A stretch of 64,000 nucleotides of DNA from Antedon mediterranea. Lineage: Eukaryota; Echinodermata; Crinoidea; Comatulida; Antedonidae. Where the stretch lies: the NCBI RefSeq assembly GCF_964355755.1, contig NC_092674.1:29252001-29316000 (forward strand). The letters are read 5' to 3'. The position numbers were made by a program, and so were the translations under genes. A model generated the notes under the pieces. That model was not told where the DNA came from, did not search any database, and worked only from the letters and a program-made list of their open reading frames with translations. Shown piece by piece: positions 48,900 through 61,120 of the stretch. Position 1 is the first letter of the stretch, and every line of letters starts with the position of its first letter.

Positions 48900-50780
48900 T
48901 TTAAAGTCTAAAATATCAAATATAATATTATTAATAACCTAAACGTCTCTAAATTAAATACTTACATTGCGTAAAGATAATCAGTTTTAAACTAGAAAGG
49001 AGTCTTCAATTTTGTTCAGGAATATATTTTTTATCATAAATAAAAATAAAATACGTTTTATAAAGTCATAGGCCTACACACTTTTTGTAGTTGAGGTTGC
49101 AGAAATAAAAAGAATTCGGGCTCTGCAGTAAAGTAGTAGCGGTTAGACGCCAATAATTTATCAAAATAATTCCCTAAACTTATTCCATGCATTTGTCAGA
49201 AACGAAAACTAAAACTACAACTATATCCGTACACTTTGCCGTGAGTAGTAATGTAGGATTATACTGTCAGTACGGACCAGTGGAAACGTCGAAACACATA
49301 ATGAGTTTTGTATTGGAGATATATTTTAACGTTTTGTACATATAGGCCTATAGGCAAAACATACGCACCTGAACAACCTGTTCTTCTGGCCTCCTTTGTG
49401 ACAGAATTGATTGAATGCTTTTTCGATGAGCACCAGTAACAGAATGACTCGATAACTTATTGGTGCAAAATAAAACTTATTCATCCTGATTGTCTCTTTC
49501 TTAAATGCATTCTATTTCTACTTATAATTTCAAAAGACCAGCTTGATAAAACCATCATTTTTATTATTAATTATCAGATTATGCATTAATTTCTTTATAT
49601 TGATTGATTGATTGAAGTAAAATTGACACAAACGATTTAGTTGAAAAGACTCAGAAGCTTAATTAAGGTTAAATATGTATTTTATCTCCCCCCCCCCCCC
49701 CCACCAAAAAAAAATAAATAAATGAAGATTAATTAAGATCAGACTTTGAATAGATTATAATATAGTTTTAATAAAGTTAATCACTTCCGTAGGAAAAAAA
49801 AGCGAAAACAACAATAACAAACCAGACCAACAAAATGGCAAAGTTCAACCTAAAACCCATGAGCTGCTGGCATCCAATTTGAGTATTGTTTGCTTTAAAT
49901 TACAGTTTTTCAGGTAAGTACATTTTTTTTTCGATTTCATTTTTGGCTAACGTTGATAACTATTATTAAAATTAAATTACAATGGTATATTCAACAAAAT
50001 AAATGTTTCAAAACTTTTTTTTCATGGGATTAATACATCTTTTATAATAAATTGAAAAGTTTACATTTTTTCAATATCATTTTACATAAGAATATGAAAT
50101 TTCGTCACAATAGTTCTATAATTATAACTAGAAAGCCACTCCGAGAGTGCATACCTCCGCCTACTTTAAAATTCGTTTACATAAAATTAAGTCTCCGGAA
50201 AAATTGTGTGTCTTAATGCTGTGTGTGATTTAGACTTATTTCACTACAAGCATGTGTATGCGAGTTTGGTGTGATGGTTTATGTAACCAGCCTTTCAACT
50301 AACAATAGCTTCAGCTGACTAACAATAGAACAGCAACGCAAAAAACAAACAAATGAATTTGAAAAGAAATAGGTATTACTTGCTTCAAAAAACGTGTACA
50401 TTAAATCTAATTAAATTCATTCATTCATTCATTCATCTTTTTATTTCGGATTATCATGGTGCCTCTTGAACAAAAATGAAATTTTTTGGACAAGTAGTTC
50501 TCGAGAAAATGCATTTTTAGTTTACTTGTTACTGGAGATTGTTCACCGGCTTTTGAAAATTCTGTCCTATCTTTTAACACTAGCAGATCTGAAAATAATT
50601 CTAAAAAGTGGTCCAAAATTAGGACCGTGCATGGTCCGGATTGCTTCTAAAATTTAATGTAGTGGTCCTTGACCACATATCTATCTGTAATTTCATTTTA
50701 GAAAAGATCTTGAAATTACATTTTAAGTCATCCCGGAAAAGCTTGTGTCACCATAAAGGTGTTCTTCCACAAGGCCGTGA
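48900..50780. other. Intergenic between the GPCR copies
   Basis: Holds a family-3 MITE (49671-50044) and an ATTC microsatellite (50416-50443). No gene was recognised; short frames such as 50466-50657 lack support. Confidence 0.55.
49671..50044. mobile_element. MITE family 3 copy
   Basis: Shares ATGAAGATTAATTAAGATCA, GTTTTAATAAAGTTAATCAC and GCTTTAAATTACAGTTTTTC with the other two copies. The left terminus has become a C homopolymer (49688-49702). Confidence 0.7.
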
Positions 50781-50784
50781 TCAA

Positions 50785-51065
50785 CTAACAGTAATACATT
50801 ACAAATTTTAAAATAACAAATTTTAAAAATAACAAACAGAAACCTTAATTAAATGTATGCTAAGAGTACAAAATAAATCATAAATTACACCAATAATTTT
50901 TTTAAAGTATTTAAATTTGTTTTTCTAGAGTATTCCATAATCTAGCACCATGATATGAAAAACTTTTTTAATATATTCTGTTTTGGGTTTATCCAATTTT
51001 AATACATCCTTTGATCTTGTATTGTATTGTATAAGTCCTGTATTTAGGTTAAAACAAACTATGCT
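50785..51065 (-). mobile_element. Degenerate LINE reverse-transcriptase 3' fragment
   Basis: The minus strand reads YNTRSKDVLKLDKPKTEYIK, then after a frameshift FSYHGARLWNTLEK, the standard C-terminal motif of CR1/L2-like elements. It directly borders the minisatellite. Confidence 0.75.
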
Positions 51066-51079
51066 ATATACAAGTATAC

Positions 51080-52208
51080 ACCACGTGATGCGAGGCCAAC
51101 TTCAATTACCGTACTGCTAGTCTTTAGTAATAATATATCTACACGTGATGCGAGGCCAACTTCAATTACCGTACTGCTAGTCTTTAGTAGTAATATATCT
51201 ACACGTGATGCGAGGCCAACTTCAAATACCGTACTGCTAGTCTTTAGTAGTAATATATCTACACGTGATACGAGGCCAACTTCAATTACCGTACTGCTAG
51301 TCTTTAGTAGTAATATATCTACACGTGATGCGAGGCCAACTTCAATTACCGTACTGCTAGTCTTTAGTAGTAATATCTACACGTGATGCGAGACCAACTT
51401 CAATTACCGTACTGCTAGTCTTTAGTAGTAATATATCTACACGTGATGCGAGACCAACTTCAATTACCGTACTGCTAGTCTCTAGTAGTAATATATCTAC
51501 ACGTGATGCGAGACCAACTTCAATTACCATACTGCTAGTCTTTAGTAGTAATATATCTACACGTGATGCGAGACCAACTTCAATTACCGTACTGCTAGTC
51601 TTTAGTAGTAATATATCTACACGTGATGCGAGGCCAACTCCAATTACCGTACTGCTAGTCTTTAGTCGTAATATTTCTACACGTGATGCGAGGCCAACTT
51701 CAATTACCGTACTGCTAGTCTTTAGTAGTAATTATTATATCTACACGTGATGCGAGACCAACTTCAATTACCGTACTGCTAGTCTTTAGTAGTAATATAT
51801 CTACACGTGATGCGAGACCAACTTCAATTACCGTACTGCTAGTCTTTAGTAGTAATATATCTACACGTGATGCGAGGCCAACTTAAATTACCGTACTGCT
51901 AGTCTTTAGTAGTAATATCTACACGTGATGCGAGACCAACTTCAATTACCGTACTGCTAGTCTTTAGTAGTAATATATCTACACGTGATGCGAGACCAAC
52001 TTCAATTACCGTACTGCTAGTCTTTAGTAGTAATATATCTACACGTGATGCGAGGCCAACTTCAATTACCGTACTGCTAGTCTTTAGTAGTAATATATCT
52101 ACACGTGATGCGAGGCCAACTTCAATTACCGTACTGCTAGTCTTTAGTAGTAATATATCTACACGTGATGCGAGACCAACTTCAATTACCGTACTGCTAG
52201 TCTTTAGT
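51080..52208. repeat. 60-bp minisatellite, about 19 units
   Basis: The unit begins ATATATCTACACGTGATGCG and ends GTACTGCTAGTCTTTAGTAG. Most units are exactly 60 bp, a few 58 or 64. Variants alternate GAGGCCAAC/GAGACCAAC. Because 60 is divisible by three, an open frame of 20-residue repeats appears on the minus strand, but the GPCR copy 2 stop at 52197 precedes it. Confidence 0.95.
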
Positions 52209-55200
52209 CGACAAAGAAGTGTCAATTGTTCTTGTTTTAGACGATGTTTGTTTCTTCTTTGATGACGTCACTATGGCTTTAACTGAGTTGGTGACATTAA
52301 ACGCGATGAAGATGAAGAATCCTTGGAGTGAGTTCAGAATCGTGTAGATGAACCACAATACCATGTGATCTACGTACGCCGCAATGAATCCAAGATACCA
52401 TGTCACCCCCATGACTGTTGAAATCTGCAAAAAAACACGTTAATAGTATCATTATTTTGTTAATAATGTACGGTAGAGGCTAGCTACGAAAGTATCGTTA
52501 AGTGGGAAAGCTTTACGTATTCCTAACTCACTATGATATGAAATAGTCTCCTTTATGTAGGCCTATTAAGTGGGTCTGAGACTTTTGGTGAATTTGCAAT
52601 CTCCTAGTGCCGTTTGAACATTCTTGAGGAAGTATTGAGAAACGTCAGTTCTGTAATCTCTAATCTGGACTGGAAGTCAAAATCTGTTTGTCACAATAAC
52701 CATTGCAGTTGTATATTGATGAAGAAGGGTTAATGGTAAAATGGAATTCATTATACAACCATGCAAAAACTTACCCTTATGTAAATGATAATTTCTTCCG
52801 TCAGTTGCTGTTTTTTCGACTTATCACCATTGACAACCGAAGTTGTTTTCTTCGTCTCTCTGATTCCTGTAATTGTTGCAACAAATAGTATCAGGTTGGG
52901 CAGAATGATCACAGCTAACGGGATACCGAACCAGTAGAGATTAGCGAGTTCATCTCGAATCCAGCAGATTGTATCATCACCGTATCTGACATTCACATCA
53001 GTGCAATCACAGTAACTCAAGCCTACGATGATACCTACGTATATTGATGGCACTCCCCAACTGTAGATATTGTAAAAAATGAAAGATGTTCGCTGCGATG
53101 CCTTGCTTCTTGCTGACGCTCTAAAAAACCTGAATGTTCGGAAAAGTTCAAATGCCAGCGTGTTCATCCAAAGGAAACAGGAAAGCCATATGAAATGAAG
53201 GAATACGGCCACAATCTTGCAAGCTAACTTCCATTTGATAAACGAATTTTGAAAAGTAGTCATCAACAAACCACAGAACAAAGATATTGAAATATTCATA
53301 ATGATCTTTCCACAAAGTGTTCTTAATTCCTTAAACATCATACGGAAAATAATTGTAATGAAGAGACCAACAAGCGACAAACTGATTCCTACAATATTGA
53401 TAATGTTAAGGTATACATTATCTTTATTTTCCATGAATTGTTTTGGTAAATTCTGTGATTCAGAATTGTTAAGAAAGGTACAGACGCCGATACTACTATT
53501 TGTATCATCTGATACAATATAATCCATCTCTTCAAATATCTTTCCATTATACTTATAAACTAGAGTTCCGTTGCCATGATTAAAAAAAGCTGATGAATCC
53601 AGATGAATCAGGGAACACACGTCACACGTCAATACCGATAGACTACTACAGACGTCAGCAGACTCATTTCCTAACTGGTGGATAACTTCTAACACATAAT
53701 CTTCATCAGGAATTTCAGCAGAAAGGTTACCGTAACGTAAATTTCGCGTAGAATTGTCAAAACTCTCAAAAAGATCGTCTGTGAGCGTAAACACGTCAAA
53801 CTCACATGATAGGTATTCGAGATTAATTTTAAGTGAACAATTCTGCCGAATGATCACCAGTCGTAACTGTGTACTATTTGTGCTGATGATTTCTCGATTT
53901 ATGAAATTCGATATGTTAAATACTGTCGTGCAATCTACCGCATTTATTGACACTTCTAAAATCGTCATAATTATTTGCATATTCTATCACGTGACGTGAA
54001 TAGCTTATACCACTGTCACTGAGATGCTCTATGAAGACTTCTACATCTACAAATGCCTTCTCTTCCTTCACATATTGAAAGGCAACATTCATTGACTGGT
54101 TTAAAAGCTCGCATAAACAGTAGATTTCCTCTGGTGTTTGAATAGCCTTCGTTTCGCAACCTGAAGAAGTCAGTAGGCCTACTGAAGGAACACATGTTGA
54201 GCCTTCATACGTAAACCAGGTTTACAAGTAATCTGAAGTTGTATGCACTCTCTTGAGAACGGGTCAAACACTTCCCCTGCAGCACATGTGCTTATTTCTG
54301 TAATAGAAGGCCTACTACTAGACGTCTGTACACCAATGCTGTTTTGAGCAGAAAAATCAAATATGATGGTTAATGGACTTGTTAATGTATCCGGTCCAAA
54401 TATATTTCTCCGTCTTTTTCCCTCATCATAGCATATGAAAATTGAAGATTTAGGCCTAAGCGTATGCCTATTATTGTTGCAAATGACAATATGTGGATTG
54501 AAGTATGGGATATTATTACGGTAAACAACAGCCTTATATGTCATACATGTCGAATCGGAATAATTGGAGCAAACGATTTTAGCATTCGGGTTACAAACTC
54601 TTCTGTTATCCCTTTTATCGGGCGGTGGAGTAAATTTAATATTTCCACATTTAACAGCCTGGTCTATTTTATCCAATGCGTCAGATGGTGATGACTCAGA
54701 AGCTGATATTTCAGCAATAGGACAGTTGAATGTAGCTTTCCACGCAGACACGTTTGGTAAAGGAACACCATGACACAGTGCACAGTACACATTCTTGTAA
54801 ATATTGTTATCTGTATCGGAAACGATAACCCTCAAAAGAATGTTATCCGGATCAGGATTTTCACATTTGCTAATGGTCTCAGTATCGACTGAACTATCGC
54901 ATAAAGCAATTGTATAGTAACTGGTGGCATTGTTATCAAACGAAGATCCAGGTTCCACACATTTGAGATGGTTTGAATCTGCCTTTATTGTCGATGTAGA
55001 TATCACTGGCCTGCACGCGGTCATATAGTCGTAGCAACAATCACTATAGTATTCACATGCCGCATCACAACCACAATCATCCTCCTCCAACGGAGCCAAG
55101 CCACATTTTGTAATGTTATCTTTTCTACTTACACAGTTATGTGTATTTGGACATTTCACCTCATCAATGAGTTCTAAATGTTTTTTTTTTTTAAAGTAAA

Positions 55201-55933
55201 AAAGAATGATAATAATGTTAACAACCGTCGAAGAAAATATAGCGTACCGTTAGATTCCAGTTCGGTGCGTTAATTCATTTTTATTTGGGTGGTGTTGAGG
55301 TTGTAAGATATAAGTTGTAAGTTTTAAAATTGCAACCAACGCGTTGCACCGCGAACTGTGATTGGGGAACTCATATTGTGTTGTTGCGTCTACGTCATTG
55401 CGTTGCGTCAAATTGAGGCCTTATCATGTTTAATACGATCAGGTTTTTATATCAAGTAAAATAAAACAGGTTAAACAAGCGAGGAAACAGAAATCTCTGC
55501 CCGTCCGAACATTTTTCATATTTAAATCGCCTACATAATTCGAACACCGTGAATAAACTCCGAAGAAACACCAGAGCGTCTCCAGAGTTTGCATGCTGGA
55601 CGCGCGATGTGAAAACACAAGTAGTAAAGCTTGGTTCCCACTAGAACGTAACGCAAGGACGTAAACGCAACGCAAGCGTTTTAACCAATGACAAGCGAAG
55701 TTATAGACAGTTAGCAATCACAAGCGAATTAGCCATCGCTTGTGATTGGTCAATTCATTTGCGCTGCGTTACGTCCTTGTGTTGCGTCGCTAGTGGGAAC
55801 CACGCTTTAGTGGGAACCAAGTATCAGAAGACTTACCGTCATATTGTGTGCAGTTCTCTGCTCCGTGAATAACAACACTCAGTGACGTAATAAAGAGGAC
55901 TACAATAAAGACAAGCAACTTGTCTTGTTGCAT
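52197..55933 (-). pseudogene. Somatomedin-B / secretin-type 7TM receptor, copy 2 (frameshifted)
   Basis: Exons: 55837-55933 (signal peptide MQQDKLLVFIVVLFITSLSV), 52775-55173 (ectodomain, TM1-5) and 52197-52424 (TM6-7, with a longer tail than copy 1). Here the somatomedin-B module is in frame (ELIDEVKCPNTHNCVSRK... CGCDAACEYYSDCCYDY). A 1-bp deletion at about 54214 (versus copy 1) shifts the frame after CKPG, with a stop at 54179. A 4-bp insertion at about 53968 restores it, so the whole 7TM region is open again. The gene would be broken by those two indels unless they are assembly errors. The 7TM region is over 95% identical to copy 1 by eye, and even the intron before TM6 is conserved. Confidence 0.75.
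55627..55809. mobile_element. MITE family 2 copy
   Basis: AAGCTTGGTTCCCACTAG to CTAGTGGGAACCACGCTT, inverted termini. Subterminal inverted GTAACGCAAGGACGTAAACG and CGTTACGTCCTTGTGTTGCG; interior ATCGCTTGTGATTGGTCAAT. Lies upstream of the GPCR copy 2 splice donor. Confidence 0.85.
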
Positions 55934-57378
55934 TTTAAAATCTGAAACAGATAATGTTTTCCATTATTTTGAACATCCTACTAACAAATACAAACAATAA
56001 AATGTTTTAAGAAATCATTGAAAAAAGGGCAATTGAAAGACAATTTTCTAGACAAAAATTTAGGCATTGATTCCTTACAACACGGCAACCATGGAAAACT
56101 GAGAATGAAGTTGAAAGCGAGAAAAATAGGAACGAGTTTTCCGAAACATTGTTTTGAACATGTTTACCCACATTAACAAATTAGAAAATATTTTATGGTA
56201 AAGTATAAATGTTTACCTACCTGCTGAACGCATCCTTTGAGCTATATGTATGTGTATAACGGCGTCTAAACAACAACACCTCTGTCGTCTGCCCATCGGA
56301 CAGATTCTTCCTGTTTTATAACTAGTTGCACGCTTCGATGAACATCAGTAAAGTATGTCCTCACAGGTACTCGATCATTATTGGTGGAAAGTAACTTAGA
56401 TATTAATTTCTAAGCATTGACTGCATGAAACGTATTATTTATAAAGTTCTTCATTAGAGGATTTGACTTTCCAGTTTAAATGTGATACAATGTTTAAATA
56501 ACTAATTTATATAATTTTAAAAGACCAGTAGTTTAATAATGAGGTTAACACGAAACCATAATTTCGTTATCAATATAATATGTTCCATTTATTAACAATT
56601 ATACAGTATTGATTTCTTTTTTATTAAATTGATTGGAATATCTAATCAAATTGTTTTACCGCAGATAACAAATGCTTATTGTTGTTCCATACGAAAATTC
56701 ACTTTTAATTGCACAAAAATACGCATTTGGAAATTAACTTTCGTTAATACATCTTAATAATTGTAGTTATTTGTGTTAAATGTACAATACTGTAGGTTTA
56801 AAATTACATCCTATAAATAACCTAGGATGCAAATTAGTGCATATTTATAGAATGAGAGACTAATCAAATTTCACATTGTAAAGTAAAGTCATTGATCGAT
56901 CGAACAAACGAAGAAGTTTCGTTATCGGAATGACATCCGTTATCGGAATGTACGCCGTTGTCAATTGAAGTGCTGCTGTATCAAAAACACTGCACCATCA
57001 CTGTAATACATCGAGTCCTAGTTTAAAGCCGTTAGGGCACAAAGTGTTTAGAAACAAGCATTATAGTATTCAAATCATGATTACGTAAACGTTCTAAAGC
57101 TTGGTTCCCACTGGAGAACGTAGACGCAGCGAGTTGTCCAATGAAAAGCGACACTTAATCCATCGCTTGTGATTGGTCAATTCACTTACGTTGCGTTACG
57201 TCATTGTGATGCGTCTCTAGCATTAGGACGCGATGGATTATTACCCAAACTGTTGCTTGTGATTGGTCAACTCACGCGTTGTGCATACGTCGTTGCGTAC
57301 AAGTGCGATCCTCATTATTGCAATGTGGTCTTCTAATAAAAAAAAACCGGAACCGGAAGTTGCGCCACTGAACATTCA
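55934..57378. other. Intergenic between GPCR copy 2 and MITD1
   Basis: AT-rich, no gene. A family-2 MITE relic lies at 57096-57228 and related sequence runs to about 57310. Confidence 0.55.
57096..57228. mobile_element. MITE family 2, partly degraded copy
   Basis: AAGCTTGGTTCCCACTGG at the left and GATGCGTCTCTAGCATTAGG at the right; contains CATCGCTTGTGATTGGTCAA. Confidence 0.65.
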
Positions 57379-60282
57379 CTATGATTTTACTTCATGAAAA
57401 ATGTTAACAGTTGTTTTATGGCATTTTCTAAAGTCCATATCACAATAGCCAACGGAAAATCTTGATTTAGTTGGTTTAAAATAGTCCAGACCACGTCCAA
57501 TCTTAATAATCCAACCACTATCTAATCTAATTAAGAGAAAGGGAGGAAAATAAAAAAAAAACTCACAAATACAGTTTTAAAGCGTGGTTCCCACTAGATC
57601 GCAGCGCAGCGACGTATCGATGCAAAGTTCTGTATTGCGTAATAAGTGGGAACCGACGATACAAAAGCTGAAAACATTTTAGGTTTGATTTTGATTTTAC
57701 GCAGGCGGGGGAAAACACAATTATGGGAAGGCCATTTTCTTACGTTGCGTAGATTGCGTTACTTTGCGTCGCTAGTGGGAACTTAAGCTTGGTTCCCACT
57801 AGAACGTTACGCAAGGACGTAAACGCAACAAAAGCGTTTTAATCAATGACAAGCGAAGTTATAGACAGTTAGCAATCACAAGCGAATAAGCCATCGCTTG
57901 TGATTGGTCAATTCACTTGCGTTGCTTTACGTCCTTGTGTTGCGTCGCTAGTGGGAACCACGCTTAATTAATTATTGACGCGTCTTGCGTTCAGGTAATA
58001 ATAATGTACGCACACGCTCGATTGACGGCTAACGTCATTATTAACTATTACTACTATACAGCAAAACATTCATTTTATGCATGTATAGTATAATATGTAT
58101 GTCAAGTATTATTGCATTTTATTTAACATCTTAGCAATATGCTAAAATATTTCTATATTTTGTTCAATTATTTTGTGTCATCAGCCATTCATTTCTTATA
58201 AATACAGATTAATATATCGCACCTTATGGCCCTGTCGTGTAATGTGGCTGAATATCGTACTTCTAACGTTACACCGTGCTGTGCTAAACTCTCAGTTAAT
58301 TCATTCAAACCACTTGATTGTTGTTGACTGGTTTTCTGTAAACAAAGAGGAAACATGGCAGATTGTGGTTCAAGGGTTCATCGTGGTTTCAAACGAACTT
58401 CCATAGAACAAGATCGATCACAAATATGATTTCTAGTTTACCCTCTTCTTTAACACAAGTTTGAAAATAATATAATTTTGAGCAGATGATTAGGTTTAGT
58501 GACGTTTCGAAAATTACTGTATATTGCATTGGTTCAACTCAAGTGTCCACCCAAGTCCAAGAACACGTTTTCTGGAGTTCCAAAAGTACGCTAGGATTTC
58601 ACATCATGACAACAAAAATAAATATATAACGCAACATTATTGGGTGCACTGATTGACTTGCACATAAGCTAAAGGCCAATTTACACAGACGAGCGGTAAC
58701 GTTAAAACAAATATAGAATCTCTGTTATTCCTTATGACCACAACGCGGAGAGGATAGGCGGTGGTTCCCACTAGAACGTAACGTAAGGACGTAAACGCAA
58801 CGCAAGCGTTTTAACCAATGACAAGCGAAGTTATAGACAGTTAGCAATCACAAGTGAATAAGCCATCGCTTGTGATTGGTCAATTTTCTTGCGTTGCGTT
58901 ACGTCATTGCGTTGCGTCGCTAGTGGGAACTACGCTTTAGGATAGATACAGATTCTACACGGGACAAGCTATCGGTTTTCCACTTACCGCTCGCCTGTGT
59001 AAATTGGCTTTTAATTTAGGCCTACAATGTCAAAATAGAAGGAGTCTTTTTATACCTCGTCTTGTCCAGTCGTTAGAACGATTCTTTTAACTGAGGATGA
59101 TTTCTTTTTGACAAGTTCACAGAAGCGAAGAAAGTTAAAGAGTTGATGTGTAGTTCGGATGTAAGGATCTTCGACCTCTACGCTATCAGTGATCTTGTTG
59201 AGAAAACTTCCAAACACTCGCTCATAACTGTTTCCAGTCGAGTCATCTTCAATGTGAATCTCTTCGTGAAACTTTCCAGCTTTAAATAAAAAGAACTTGA
59301 TATTGAGTTTACTAAAAAGGAAGGGGAAGATAATGCGCGTAAAGAGTATTTATTTTATGGGAGTGTTACACCTTCAGAAGCTTGGTTCCCACTAGGACGC
59401 AACGAGACAATTTGACTAATCAGAAGTGACAGACTATCCGAACATTGCTTATCATTGAGGTTGCGGCTACGTTGTCATTGCGTGCTTTGCACCCTACTTG
59501 TAGGAACCAAACATTAGTACGCATTCGATCGTCATGTATTCTATATCGTCCAGTAGGGATACCACCAGAGTAGGTAGTTCAGGTTCCTTAATAAATAGTG
59601 TTGAAATAATTATTACAAGAGTTTGTCTAGGCTGCCAGACATATTCCAATACTCTACACAGAACGATAGTTTAATCATCAGCAATTCAAAATGTCAAGTC
59701 CCAAGTTTTACAGTTAAAATGCTTTTTGTGGTTGACTTTTCACACGTTTTGAGATTTTACCTTTCTTTTGTTCTTCAACAACCTTCTTTAATTTTTCAGC
59801 CCTTGACATATAATTTTCTATTTTCTCTCGAATTCCTTTCTTTAAAGTCTCGTTTGTCTGTTCTGAAAGAAACAGTGTCGTTTACTATTACTATACTCGC
59901 TCTCAGTTACAGGTGAATGTCTTAATTAATGATTGATCTGTTTTTTTTCCCGTTTTTTTTCTTTTTGCAAAATTTTTGGTTGTTTTTAGTTTCAATGTTA
60001 TTATTTTTCATGGTTTTCACAAGCGCCTTGAGCACTTTGTGGATACGTGCGCTCTATACATTTTTATTATCTTATCTTATCTTAATTTATAAAAGGAATT
60101 GTTTGGCCTTACGGGAGACTACGGACACAAGGAATTAAAAATATAAAATGACAATATTAATTACCTTTAAAAACATTCAAGAGAATTTGAATTCCTTCTT
60201 GGTAGCAAATAGATGCCTCTGTGTAGCGCTTCTCTTTGTCAAGTTCAACTGCCCGAGCCAATACACTCCCTGCTGCTTCCAT
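57379..60282 (-). CDS. MITD1: MITD1, MIT domain-containing protein 1
   Basis: MITD1 binds ESCRT-III tails through its MIT domain and membranes through a C-terminal PLD-like domain, and acts in cytokinetic abscission. Five exons, in gene order: 60165-60282, 59761-59862, 59056-59279, 58223-58335, 57379-57526, total 705 nt, 234 residues, all junctions in phase. The MIT domain is in exons 1-2 ([20 protein letters not shown]...[20 protein letters not shown]). The C-terminal domain has [52 protein letters not shown], and [20 protein letters not shown]...[20 protein letters not shown]. Length is close to the mammalian ~249. Its introns hold three family-2 MITEs. Confidence 0.95.
57578..57783. mobile_element. 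MITE family 2 copy in MITD1 intron
   Basis: AGCGTGGTTCCCACTAGATC to GCGTCGCTAGTGGGAACTTA; a divergent interior relative to the next copy, which abuts it. Confidence 0.75.
57785..57966. mobile_element. MITE family 2 copy in MITD1 intron
   Basis: GCTTGGTTCCCACTAGAACG to CGCTAGTGGGAACCACGCTT; about 95% like 55627-55809 by eye. Confidence 0.85.
58764..58938. mobile_element. MITE family 2 copy in MITD1 intron
   Basis: GTGGTTCCCACTAGAACGTA to CTAGTGGGAACTACGCTTTA, same interior as the previous copy. Confidence 0.85.
59379..59517. mobile_element. MITE family 2, short copy in MITD1 intron
   Basis: AGCTTGGTTCCCACTAGGAC to ACTTGTAGGAACCAAACATT; internally deleted. Confidence 0.65.
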
Positions 60283-61043
60283 GCTTCTCCTAGATTAGGC
60301 CTAATTCTCCTCCTACTTATAGCTAGTACACTATAAAGTAGTAGTATTAGTAACTGCAGTGAGACTTCAGGGAAACTCAGCCTACAACAACAATATTGAT
60401 TTTTTTTTTAAAAACGAACTTTCAAGATAAATTAAAGCATTAGCATAAAATAAAGCATTATACCATTTACACAATTTTTAAAATAGGCCTACCACCGAGT
60501 GTTTGAGGCTTATTAAACATATATTCAATGCTACTATAGGCCCTATAGCTTGCTGGTTTAGGTTCTGGTAGGCCCATGGAGGTATCCTCCATCGTAGGCC
60601 TAACTAGCACTCTAGATCTGCAGTAGAGTCGAGTAGGAGCTAGCCTAACTAGTTGTTTGTAGCCTACACTACATCTACTAGTTACAGTATATACTACACG
60701 GCAAAGAAAACAATATTTATTAACATATCTGGTAATTTATTAACTATATGTTAACTTATAGCCTTCAGTACTACTTACTTACTGCATACGTTTAGCTTTG
60801 ACAATTAAAAGTCTTATATAAACCCTTTTTAAGGCATTTATTATTATAGAGAGGACCACTCTGCGTTTCCATTTATTCAACATAAACAATTAGGGAATTT
60901 CCCTTATTTGCGCCCTCTATAGTATGTTGGGAGGTAAATATGAGAGTCACGTGGGGTACGGTGGGTACGGTGTAAACATTGTGCGGTAACCAAGGAAAGG
61001 ACGTGTTTTGTATAGAGGAGAGGTGGTAAAGAGAGAGAAAAGA
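60283..61043. promoter_or_regulatory. Shared upstream region, MITD1 / SPATA4
   Basis: The two genes diverge from this 760-bp interval. The part next to SPATA4 (60900-61040) is GC-richer, with GTGGGGTACGGTGGGTACGG. A likely MITD1 5' UTR intron or exon cannot be placed. No other gene is seen. Confidence 0.4.
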
Positions 61044-61120
61044 ATGGCTACTCTGCCACGAGATGTACACAAATGGCTTCAAAGTTTAGATTTATCCTTT
61101 CCCGTAAGAAATCCGAGAAG
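61044..61120 (+). CDS. SPATA4: SPATA4-like, first coding exon
   Basis: ATG followed by 25 codons to a donor AGAAG/GTAAAT (phase 2): MATLPRDVHKWLQSLDLSFP then VRNPRR. This corresponds to the start of the calponin-homology-like (CH-like/DUF1042) domain of SPATA4, where vertebrates have [20 protein letters not shown]; the related SPEF1 is less similar. The following exon, expected to read DFSNG, was not found in the remaining 2.9 kb, so the gene probably continues beyond the window. Short, hence moderate confidence. Confidence 0.65.

Noticed and set aside
51080-52208. CRISPR-like array
   Set aside because: Units are contiguous and near-identical with no unique spacers, in an animal genome: a minisatellite.
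51899-52225. Protein of 20-residue repeats on the minus strand
   Set aside because: Translation of the 60-bp minisatellite; it lies after the GPCR copy 2 stop and has no independent start.
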